Shown: positions 1-11,169 of the stretch, piece by piece | How the letters are laid out: each line of letters starts with the position of its first letter | Numbering within the stretch: position 1 is the first letter of the stretch | NCBI GenBank assembly: GCA_002812745.2 | Contig: NCSJ02000188.1 | Location: 19,790 to 83,789, forward strand | Length of the DNA: 64,000 nucleotides | Direction: 5' to 3' | Origin: Scytalidium lignicola | Taxonomy: Eukaryota > Ascomycota > Leotiomycetes | Position numbers and translations under genes: made by a program | The notes under the pieces: model-generated | What the model was told of the DNA's origin: nothing | The model's database searches: none | Seen by the model: only the letters and a program-made list of their open reading frames with translations

Positions 1-1448
1 AAATCAAATCAATCTCTAAAAATCAAAATTAATATTAATTAAATTTGCCAACCCTGGGGAGCGAGCGTCAGATGGCCAACTGTAGTGGGGTCAATTCAGT
101 GTTCCCGGATCAATCAGCTCATCCACTTGTCAGAGGTCAGAGCGCAATGGTTAGGCTACAGCACATATAAATTGTATGGTACAGCGACTCTATTACTTGC
201 TAGTCTGTATGATATCTGAAAAGGAGAGATAAGCAGAGAAAATTCCCCATATACCCATCCGTTAACTCCGTCACCTGTGATTGGCTACGGGTGGTTACGT
301 AAGCACCAATATCTGACACCACTGACAATGATGAACCGGAGCATCGATTCGAGACACAATGTTACACGAAACCGATCTTTGCAAGTTAGTTTGACTGAGG
401 TATAGCTTACGATCTTCAATTGATGGATTTTTTCTGGATTCCCTATTTTGGGCTGGTGACACAATGCTTAAATAACTTGAGCAGATTATTTCGCTGATGG
501 CAACAGTATGAGACTGTCACGGTCGTGTTCAACATCTTAATTAAATCGTTGTTGGGCTTTAACTAAACATACATAATTTCTCGGTGACCGAGCCGTGTCA
601 GTTGCATTCTAGGCCTTTTCTGATCGTCCTAATTGGCACGATTTGCTTTACTAACCACCTCTGGTTATGCCACTGTAAGGACTGAGCTGCAAACTTGCCC
701 GGGGTTCAATCTGCAGATATACAAGTGTTCCACTTCAACCCGTTCTAAGGTGGATCCCAACAACGAAGAAATATGCTTCTTGGATAATATATGCAGGTGT
801 ATGTTTCTAAAACGAGTCCCAACAGAGCCTGGCGTTGATTGATGACGATTCATTTTAACCTAGAAAAAGTCTCAATATAGATGTTGCAACATTGCCCTCA
901 GCAAATTGAGAACAGTTATCTTTTACTTCCTATCTGCATTACACTCCGTTAAAATTATCAGTCGATATCACTTGTGTCTAAATCGCATTTGAAGGCATTC
1001 ATAGACTAGACGTTAGTGTCTTATAGATACTAGCAAAACTGAAATCCATCTACAAAGCCCACGACTTCGTTGTGCTAGGAAGGAATCCAAGAAACTCTCA
1101 AACTAGCAAAACATTGCAAAACTTTCGCACATCCATTGCCATACCCGAGAGACCAGAGCTGGCGATCAATTTTTAACCTGATATCTATAAGCCACCTGTT
1201 GGGCTGTTCCATCATTAACTGGTAGGATTGCTACGCCTCTGTACAGCTTTTAGACCCCTGGATATTAATGTCAAGCATTTGATTCACTAGACCTAGATTT
1301 CTTAGAGAGTCAATTACCTTTTATTGACCAGTCATTGCAACATCGAGACACTGTCGGCTTATCTTTTTCCGTCCGTCAGTTTTCAGTTTGAGCTGCAATA
1401 CCTCACCACGCTTCAACTCTTCAGGATATTTTCATACCGCAATACATC
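1..1448. other. 5' intergenic region, no gene seen
   Basis: I see no convincing gene here. The only open frames are under 70 codons, overlap each other on opposite strands and show no domain or splice structure. The last part holds the promoter and leader of the membrane-protein gene that starts at 1449. Confidence 0.5.
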
Positions 1449-2692
1449 ATGAGAGTTCGCCAGTACAGTATTGTGCTACTGGGTGTGATTGCTACACTCT
1501 GCGAGATTACCCTGCTAGTTTTCAATATAATATTTGCCGTCACCCTTTCCATGGCATCTACCAGTTTGAAGATTAATGGAGTGGAAATTGTTGCATCGGT
1601 TCTGAATTTTGTTAATATGAGCTTATTATCGATATTTCTTGTAAGACAAGTTCAATATCAGAATGGAATATATGTTCAAGACAACAAACATGGTCGACAG
1701 CACACTTATCTTTTAGCCGGGCTCTGTGGAGATTTTTGCGCCTTGTCAGTTACTGCAACAGCTGTTGGTCTCTGCATAATTCGGAATGAAATTGCAGATC
1801 TTCCTCGTCAGATGCTAGGTTCTTCCACAGAAGGTCTGGTAACTGGTGCTTTTATTGTCTGGGCCATTTCTTTGGTTTCCGGTATTGGATTCATAGTAGC
1901 CATTGTCTTAATCGACAAGATGGATTCCCATCGACAAATGCAATCTTTCCAAGTAGAATCGGGAAACCACAGTTTATCAAAGATGGAGACTACAAGCCAA
2001 CAAAAGCGAAGTTCTCCAGATAGTGCTGATCACGAAGGGAGCAATTCTGTTACCTCAATAACCTTGCCACCTCCAATTAAATATTCGTCGTTTCGAAATT
2101 CACTTATCGTAAGTTGCATGTTCAATCGAATCAAATCAAAGCTGAAACTCATATATGGTAGTCGAAACACAACACAACACAAAGTCCAGAATCTAGAGTT
2201 TCGGGATATCCCATGAACAATCCATCTATTGAAGATGGCTTCAATTTTTGGGATACGCCTACAGCAGAACCATATGCACGGCAAGTTGTTCTAGGAAAAT
2301 CATCGACTTCGAAGTTTCTGGGTCCTGTACCTGCCACTCCCACCGGCAGCAGATGTCCAAGTCCTAGAATTCCGCTTGATTTAGAGCTAGCAGCAAAAGG
2401 TCAGTCAAAGAGTGGTAGTTATAGTCCGGTAAACAACTATAGAGGCGTTGCCATGGAGAGTTCACGGGCAACATGTCGGAATGGGAACCGCAGAGATGAT
2501 CATATACATCCCTTATTCAGGTCAAATTCGCTAATACTTCCCTTAGCAGCGACACAGGGGCCGGATGTTACAGCTGCTCTTGGTCCAGGTCAGATAGTTT
2601 CAGATTGTCGGAGCATCAAATCTTTACACTATACAAGAAGTGGGAGCTTATTTGGTAGTCCATTAGTAGCCAGTTGCGGCGTAGACAACTAG
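1449..2692 (+). CDS. Four-helix fungal membrane protein, one intron
   Basis: The gene is read as exon 1449-2108, intron 2109-2161 (53 bp, GTAAGT donor, TAG acceptor, branch-like GCTGAAA) and exon 2162-2692, about 396 residues. Removing the intron joins the two open frames exactly at a codon boundary, which is strong support. Four hydrophobic helices lie near residues 7-31, 44-65, 87-111 and 130-154, followed by a long hydrophilic Ser/Pro-rich tail of about 240 residues that is probably cytoplasmic. I do not recognise the family; four helices plus a disordered tail is a common architecture among uncharacterised ascomycete plasma-membrane proteins. The ATG at 1449 puts a short MRVRQY segment in front of the first helix, so I chose it; other in-frame starts are not ATG. 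No neighbour suggests a pathway. Confidence 0.7.
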
Positions 2693-5600
2693 CGACTATA
2701 GCAAATGGAGGACTTCAAGATAGAAACGGAAATAGAAAGAGAAAGAGATATGAATTTTCCAATCCTGAACTAGATCTAAGGTCAAGAGAAAGAAGTGGCG
2801 TGGCTAATAGCTTGAATTCAAATTTGGGATGAGAGAATGGAAACAGATTAGCATTGTATCGAAAATGTCGTGTTGATGGCGGAATGGTGGTACTGTTATA
2901 ATGCAGAAACTTGAGTTTTGAGCTAATAGTATAACGATTTAAATCTACAGTATAAGGTTGGAAATTGAGGAAGTGCAAGGAAGTTCTCGTGTAGATTGGC
3001 GGCGTAGATGTGATATATAAATGTGAGACTACTAACAACTCTACTTCTAAACACGCACAACAACAAACCCATGTCTCCATAGATATCTTTTGCGTACCCC
3101 TTGCAATCAATTCGTCATTAGTGATTAGTAGCTAATGGCATGTCTTACTTCCCCCATTCTCATGTGAAACCCCCGAAAGCTCGCCTCAACCAATCTCAAA
3201 TTAATCGATGCCTGGCATTCTCCGAATGGAACATTAACTAATCATGATTGCTTCAGCGTTTCCATCCAGGCTTCAAGCATCAGATGTGACTCGCTGCAGA
3301 AATCGCCTAGTAATCTCAAGCTTCGATTAACGATATTAAAAGGCGATGGCACTAACAGTCGTGAATCTCTGTCGCTCATTACCATTTTAGCTATGTAGAT
3401 TCTGACATTATATTCTGTAATAACCGAATGGAAGAGAAGGAGAACAAGCTCCACCACACGGGTGATAGCTATTTTAGACGGATAAGACCAGAATGATAGA
3501 AGGCTCTTCTATTCACATGCAGACTGATGGAAATACTTCCTTGCCATCGAGTACTCTTGATCGACCGTATTCAGAATCGGCATTCATTGTGGATTCTATG
3601 CCTTTGCGACATTCTCAAACGCCTTATCCCAAGACTGTATAAAAGAACCGAATGCCAATGTCCGTTTACTTGAACTATTCCATGTCCTAGAATGCTTCCA
3701 GCTAGCTGTGGCAATCTACTATTGCATACGTCGATGCCTGCCAGATCACTACTGCTAGACACAAAGCCCAGAGGGAAAGAAACAAAAGGCATTTTTATCC
3801 TACGATGACGTTAAATACTTTACAAATGTTGTAGACCTGGAATTTCCAGCTAGTCTAAGCATCAGCGATGGCAACACAGGCTCGTGAGCATCCAATGGCA
3901 CCACCACAGTCAATTTCAGAGCTTGCTCTTTAATTCCTACTGAACAAGATGGGCAGGCTGAAGATGACACTGCGGTACAAGATCAACTATCAAGGCATGT
4001 CGATTATCTCTCTCACGATTGGAATGAGAGGAAGACATTTGGTAGTTGTGGAAACATGTTGTATGGAACCGAAATGTTTATTATAATGGTACGAGACTAG
4101 AGAATTCGTTATGGCGAGCGTGAACAATGTTCAAGTACTGGTTGAAGAGAGTGCCCCCTGAGACTCTGAACTGGTAAGCCTTCACGATCAATGTTATATT
4201 ATAGTAGTGGGCCGTGTTAATGAACTTGCTAAAAAGTGCAATAGGCTAAAAGCTTGCGACGTGACAGGGCTGTATGGTCCTCTCCAAACCCGCTCTCACA
4301 ATTTGGCTACACCATTTACATGCTCAACTGGAAATCAAATATTCACATCAAAATCTTCAATTGATAAAACGTCTATATTGAAAATATCAAGTGCATCAGA
4401 AATCATACCGAAAATGGTGATGATGATGAAGGAAGAAGGGGAAAGATATAGCGCATATAGTGATGACAACTCGTCAGGGAACGGACTAATCATAGTAGCA
4501 AGGTATCAAAACCGAGGATCCTAAACCAAAACAACTTGAACGTTGAAAGTAGAACAATAGCAATGCTGCTATCCACAACGCGGAAGGATCGAGAAGATGT
4601 TCAGGAGAGTACTCCTCCAGCGATTCTCTGTCCTTCTCTCTAGAGACTACAACTATCGGAGCTATCGACTATGATGCCGCTTGATAATAACAATAAAAAT
4701 TAAGACAGGTCGTGAAACTCGTCTGGCACCTTCACCAACCACAGGGTCAGAATCTCTGCGATGAATGATAAATCACAGCTGACCACCTCTTGGGTTATAA
4801 ACGGAGTCGAAGAGAGTAGTGATGGTAGTGGCGTATGACGCACACCTAATCGTATGCTTATAGTTTGCTGAGAAGATGATGATGAGATGGTGGTAGGAGT
4901 TTTTTTAACCAAGTGGTCGATTTTGTGAATACTGCAAAAGACAAAGCATACGCCCTGTGGAATGCTGGATGGAACAGCTAGCCTCCAATCCCCCTTGTTG
5001 CATCCAGCTGCTTCGAAGCACAATCAACTTAGACCTCTGAAGGAAACCTTCGGCGCCTTCATATGAAGCTTCTCTGCGATATTCTGTAATTGTATTTGAT
5101 ATTGGGAGCTGGTGTCGTAAATTTCTTCCCTGCTTAAACTTCCAAATGTCCTTTCTTAGGAAGTGCCTTCTCAAAGTATCAGAAAGTAAGGTACCAGACT
5201 ACCTCCACGAATCTGTAGTCCAAAGTTTCAACACATACGAAATATGCTGGTTCTCTTGTACTATTGCCTGACTTAAGGCAAGGCAACGTCTGATTTAGAC
5301 CACGCTCGTTCTTGACAATTTCATGTGTAACTTAGCGACTAGGTTAAACACGGTGACCGGGTATTCCTCTTCCAAGTTGCAGTAAGCTGCTACAGCACTG
5401 ATTGTCATGATTCTTTATTAATATTTCCCCTGCTACAGTAGTTTGGGCAGTATATCAGACGGCATCGACCAGGGAGAGTTGGTTTAGTGGCAAGTGGTCT
5501 GAACACTTCGAAACGTCTTGCACTTCTCTGGAATCTCTTTCCAAAATAACAGCCACTCGGCGTTGAGTACTAGCTGATCTCTATTATAGTCACCACTTTC

Positions 5601-6698
5601 CATATCACTAGAATGCTTTGCCCTTGCAATTCTCTCCACATACACTAGACACATTTTCATTATCTAGTCTACCAGGACTAAGTTCTCGCTCCTCAGATAC
5701 TCAACTCATATCGTAAAATCTAGAGCTGACATAAGAGCGATAAGAGCGTCGAAACTGGGAGCTTGGAAGAGAGCATAAGTGTCTCGAGGCGAATGAGGGC
5801 TGGGTGCAACGTTGAGCGGGAGAAGAAGTGAGATGTTCTGTTCACTAATGTAGACAGAAATGGCCTATTGGTTTTGGAGCTTAGAGATTGGCAAAAAAGG
5901 GATTATTCTCTATAAACCTGCGCTGTTGGACTCGGACTTGTCTGTTGGAGGATTTTGGAGTCTTATCATTTTAACTTCTTTTTTCAGCGTATGGAAAGAG
6001 AAAGGAAGGAAATAGTAAAATTGAGTGATGAAAATTAGGAAAGCTTTCAATCAAGAGTCTTGAGAGCGGTCGGGTGTATGTTTGAGATGGAAAAGGCGAC
6101 TAATGTAGATTCGCATGTGATGATGATAATGTTAGATGGTTCCTCATATCTAAAGGATCGTAGTTGTAATGACCTAGTAAATCCCTCTTTAAAATCCTGA
6201 TACTATATTTTTAGTCTCTTATAAAAAAGTGTTTAGATCAGTCATCCTTTTTTTTTTATCAATCAATATGTTCAGATAGCTTTAAGACGGTGGGTTGCAC
6301 CGTTAACTTAACTAACACCCCTCCTTCCCCCCCNATCCTCATAATAAGTGCATTGAGTGCATTCAGAACGGGCATGTGAAATTGGGACTATCGTATGTTA
6401 TTCGTTCAAATTACTGACGTAATGATGGTCTGACATCTATAAAACTAGCATAGTAATACTGAAGTTCAATCGGGATCCTTCAACATTGGATCCATATAAC
6501 TTTACTTTCTGGCCTAGTATAAGAAAATACACTCTCTTGATATTTATTCCTAGTACCTTGTCATATAAAGCCGTAAAATTGCCTCCTGTACTTGAGCTCT
6601 TGTTTCGTTGCTCTCTACTAAGATATACTAGATATCTAGCTCCTGTATCTGTTTTTGTTATTACCTTATATAACCATCTACCTCTAATCACCCACGGA
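2693..6698. other. Long intergenic stretch, no supported gene
   Basis: About 4 kb without a supportable gene. Open frames at 2715-3110(-), 4207-4524(+), 4700-5023(-) and 4905-5174(-) have no recognisable domain, no plausible splice partners and low-complexity composition. A single n follows a C run at about 6334. The end of the stretch is the promoter of the PH-domain gene. Confidence 0.45.
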
Positions 6699-8311
6699 AT
6701 GTCTGATGTCCAGAAACCTGTTGAGGCCACTGCAGCCGCACCCGCCGTGAAGATTCGAGATGTTGGGGTTTTTGCTACGGAGATTCACGCTACTGAATCT
6801 CCCAACGATACTCATGCTGATGCTACCAAAGCTGCGGCTGTTACAACTGATGTGCTAGCTGAGAAACCAAAGAAGGAGCTTACCAATGAGGAAGCAAAAG
6901 AGGTAACTGCTGCTACGGACGGTATTCAGGGCTACAATGCCCCCGGTTTTGTCAAGTAAGTGATGAAATGATACCATATAGAAAACGATAATAACTCACT
7001 GCATCGATTGGCAGGGCTCTCCGTTTCTCCAGACGCTACTTCTACTTCAGTGAGAAGCCTGTGCAGAGGAAGCAGCTTTTTGTATTTATTCAGATTGAGA
7101 AGCCTTCCGTTATCAACCAAATGACTGAGTGTACCAGCAAGACTAGCAAGAGCTTCAAAAAGACTACTTCGACAAATATCTTCAACCTAGTAAGAAGTAC
7201 AGTAATGTTGGCGTAAGGGGGATTTAATTGACATATGACAGGCTAATGTTTCTGATGTTACTAAAGAAGGTTCGACTGGGTTTCAGTTTGAGGTTAATGG
7301 TCTGAAGTATACTTTCCAGGCCAGCAACAATATGAAGCGCGATAGCTGGGTGACTGCTCTTGAGGAGGGGTCTGCGGATGCCAAAGCTGAGAAGGAGATT
7401 GCTACTTTCAGTGGAGTTTATAAGGCTAGGCTTGAGAGGCTGAGTATGTTGACTATGTTATTGAAGTTACTTTGCAATGGGCATCCCAATTATTTGCTCA
7501 AGGCAAACTAACCATCACAGCAGTTACCTCTATGAGAAGATCGGAGACTAACGAAACTGTGATGGATGAGAGTGCACCGACAGAGGACAATAGCAATGCC
7601 AAAATCCACTCGAAAGCTAAGATCTTCACCATATTCTCTGGCAAGAAGGAGGAAGACAAGAAGGAGGGAACCAAAAAGGACACCCCTGAAGAGTCTAACC
7701 TTACTACTGGCGAGCTCGCCGTTGAATCTGCAGACGCTGTTGTGATTCCCTCCTGGAGTAAGTGAATAAAGCGATCATAACTAAAATATATTAAAGCTAA
7801 CTAGACCTAAGCTTCCGCCAAGTCAAGTGGGAAGGAAGTGAAGAAGACCAAATCCCCTCTTACCCAAAATCTAAATCGAGGCCCTATCTTCGGCAACCTT
7901 TTACAGAACATCAGTGGCTTAATTCACAGGAAGTCTAAGGAGGAGGCCACTGCTTTCTCTGAGACCACCACCATCTCTAGCACAGCTCCTCACCTTGAGA
8001 ACCCCTTTGAGGAGTCCACTTTGGAGCTCCTCAAGTCAGAGAGAGCGACTACTCTTATTGAAGCTGAAGCTTCGAAGGATGCTAGAGCCCAGGCTGAGAC
8101 CCAACCAGTGAAGCTCGATGAGGAGAGAAATGTTTCTATCAAGTCTCTGCTAAGCCTTAAGAGTGATGAGCTTGAATCGATCAGCAAAAATGTTTCTACT
8201 ACTAATAATTTTGCTGAAGAGGCTTCTAAGGCAACTGAGACATCCGCAACTATCGCAGATGGTCCTGCTGACACTGTGAATGTTACTACAACCTCCTTAA
8301 AGAAATTATGA
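6699..8311 (+). CDS. PH-domain protein, five exons
   Basis: Exons are 6699-6955, 7015-7189, 7242-7443, 7521-7757 and 7812-8311; introns are 59, 52, 77 and 54 bp, each with GT...AG and most with a CTAAC-like branch point. The joined frame is exactly 457 codons (456 residues). The first exon gives an Ala/Thr-rich acidic leader; residues about 75-190 look like a fungal pleckstrin-homology fold: basic strand ALRFSRRYFYFSEKP, then FQFEVNGLKYTFQASN, and the C-terminal helix Trp in RDSWVTALEEG. The rest is a charged Lys/Glu/Ser-rich tail. PH domains of this fungal type bind phosphoinositides or proteins at the cell cortex; the role here is inferred only from fold. I start at the ATG reading MSDVQKPVEA because upstream in-frame starts are not ATG. 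Confidence 0.8.
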
Positions 8312-9005
8312 GCAGAAGATGTGTATGAACAAAACAATGGGAGAAGAAATCTAACACATTCAAATCTTCTTAGAACAAGGATGGTTCGTTTTTAGCCCAT
8401 CAACTGGATTTCGAGCTTTTTCCAATATTGATAAAATTGCACATCTCATAATTTTTCATTTCTACAAGAGCGACTTATTAAAACCCTATCTGCCCAGTTT
8501 GTGCTTACATAATCTATATTTCAGAGTGAGAGCTAGGCATGGGTTAGGGTGAATGTACTGTGAATCATCATCTATTGTAGAAATTATTGAAACTATGTAA
8601 TACAAATTTTATATTCTGGGTTGTTACCGCTTGCGCTCTAACTTCTGATTAATAGTTAAGGTTTTTTAAATGTTTTAAGTAATTTTTCTCTTTCAATGTT
8701 ATATGCTACTCGTGCTAACCTGTATGCATTTCACTTTTTTTTCGAAGTAGAAAACCAGAAATATTTAAAAGCTTGTTCCTATCTAATTGAACCTTGTAGA
8801 TTGAACCATCTCCTCAAGATCTCACAAACACTCCAGCACTGATCTGTCAGTTGATAATTGTTGTCATTGCTGATGACAACTCATACACCATTTTGTAGCT
8901 CGGTTGAGTTTCTGCGGTGTTCGGTGTCCAAGATTCCTGAAACTGCACGTTTCGGTAATGCACGTCTCGGAGTTTTTACGGTACGGCTAGAATTAAATGT
9001 TTTTT
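8312..9005. other. 3' flank of PH gene, AT-rich, no gene
   Basis: Increasingly AT-rich DNA after the PH gene. No open frame of note and no recognised element until the inverted repeat near 9007. Confidence 0.5.
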
Positions 9006-9006
9006 G

Positions 9007-9307
9007 CGAAAATTAGCCTTGTGCGTGTGTTTTTATTACACATCTTGTAAAACTTTAATGCATAAGATTAAAATAAACTTATTTAAATACANTTTTTTTT
9101 ACTTGAATTAATTTATATTAAAAGTTTAAAAAAGACATTTAATTTAAGTGTAAAATTTTTAAAAATAAAAGAGAAAATATTAAAGTTATTAAAATAATTA
9201 AGAAAGTAAGTATAAAATATAATGTAATTTTTTTNATTTTAATCTTACATATTAAAGTTTTACAAAACATGTAATAAAAANCGTGTGCACGAGGTTACTT
9301 TTCATGA
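9007..9307. mobile_element. MITE-like element with about 65-bp imperfect terminal inverted repeats
   Basis: The segment 9007-9073 reads as the imperfect reverse complement of 9236-9307: both arms share a GTGC motif, a TTTTATTACA block, then a CTTGTAAAACTTTAAT-like block and a TAAGATTAAAAT block. The 160-bp core is almost pure A/T with no coding capacity, so this looks like a non-autonomous DNA transposon of about 300 bp eroded by C-to-T changes. Three n symbols lie beside homopolymers inside it. I could not identify a convincing target duplication. Confidence 0.6.
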
Positions 9308-11169
9308 GAAACAAGCATAAAAAGAATATGACTTTAACATTAGATAACTTCACATATTAGGCAATGGAATGAGAAATATACTACGTAGTTCTTCTACCCA
9401 ATGAGATGCTAACAGGTTTCACCCTTGAATGAGAAGTTGCAAAAAGAACTTTTTCGTAGGACTTCTCAAATTCTTAGTTGACAGAATCTCCATTACCACA
9501 TTGATACAATCACAAGTCAACACTAGACATTTAATATACTTTATCCGACACCAGCCCTCTTTTTCCTAAAGAAACTTATTTTTAACATCCACTGCACGGA
9601 AAACTATGTAGCTTTTTACCAGAATTCAACTTTAGTTATAAACTCAATTATTACCTTGCTGTATTAGACAGCTACATATTTGATAAAAAAANGCACATAA
9701 CTTTACAATAATTTAGGAGTTGTCTAACTTCACTAATGTTTTATCAAAATACCACCTAGCTTTGTGCAGATATAGGAACACATGTGACAACTATTTCTAG
9801 AGTCATAGTGTTTTGTTTTTAGATAGACGAGAAGCAGTGCACTCAAGATATGGTCCCTTTGATAGTGATTGGGGTCCATGGAACATTTCCGGCGCATGGA
9901 CTACAGGACTGCGGACCAGTTGGTGGGATGGAAAAGGGTGGCTAGGCTTGACGATTGACAGTTGTAATACAAATGCATTCTGGACCATGTGGATGGCTTG
10001 TACAGCAACTATGACGGTAACAAGTATCTACGCTACTATTTCCACTGACAATGCCAATTCAAATGTAGTTATGGTATTAAGATTGCTCAACAAACAAGAA
10101 CAACCAGCACGCCAATTAAGTTTGGTATAAGTACTTCGGGTTTACCTTCAAAAACTTTGACAAATATTTTTTTACGTTAGAACGGCTTTCATATTTCTAA
10201 TTGTGCTGTTCGTTGTTATTGTATGGAGATTAATAGATTGTTGAAGGCTCAGACTACACGAGGAATACCCTCTCCCTTCCTTTCATTTTCCCTGTAGATG
10301 CTAAGACTAGCGGAAGAAATATTCAAGGAAGTAGTTAACCCCTCAGTTTATACAATGTGTTCTCTACATGCAAGATTAATTCTAACCTGAGATATTATAG
10401 TGCTTGCCTTGAGACACTGTTACTCGGAGATAAAGTCTGGCAACCAGAATCTGTGATTATCATAGTGTATGACATTCAATGGCCCCTGTCACTCCAAACA
10501 CCAGAACAAAGACTCTTTGGACTTAAGACCGAGAGTGAGAAAAGCAGTCTGGCCGATTGGTAGCTGCACCTTTTCACTTTCTCTTATAAGCTACCGCTGA
10601 TTACTTGTGACCCCTCCTTGATGCTTGTGATCCCCGGATCTGCCCGACCTTGATCCTTAACACAGCATATCTACCTCCAACTCTACTGATGCCTTTTTTT
10701 TNATACCACCTCGATTATTTCATACTACGACATATAATTTTCAATTACTCGTTTTTCCTTCCCTGTTACATATTTTGTCTTGTATATGAGGCATCCCTAG
10801 TAGTGCTTTCGTTGCCCGGTACTATACTTCTGTATCTCTCTGCTTGCAGGTGCAAATACCCAAGTATACTAGATACACTAACTCTTAATACTTGCCTCTA
10901 GTTTGTTAGTTGTATATTATCACCAAGGATTCAAGGCATCGTGATACGGTAATAGAAAGAACTATCCTCACGGACAAAGGCAAATTAGAATCTACTAAAA
11001 GGCCTACTAGTGTCTCAGTCACCTGCCACCACCAGAAGTGCTAACTCAATTTAGATATTTCTAAGCCTTAGTTTCATTACTATAACTAAACGTAATCACT
11101 AGGAATGCCAAGAATACATCATTGCTGTAATTATAATTTAAGGTTCCTTACAGACATTCCGGGATTTTC
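9308..11169. other. Intergenic DNA with a Trp-rich coding-like fragment
   Basis: No complete gene. An open frame at about 9821-10127(+) encodes a Trp/Gly-rich stretch (for example SDWGPWNISGAWTTG) of higher GC than its surroundings, directly after a TTTTTAG that could be a splice acceptor, but I find no ATG exon upstream and no family match. Frames at 10357-10563 and 10650-10901 look random. Confidence 0.3.

Noticed and set aside
2715..3110. 131-codon minus-strand frame
   Set aside because: Low-complexity, no domain, overlaps the 3' flank of the membrane-protein gene, no splice structure.
4207..4524. 105-codon plus-strand frame
   Set aside because: No ATG-led conserved segment, no family resemblance, isolated in non-coding DNA.
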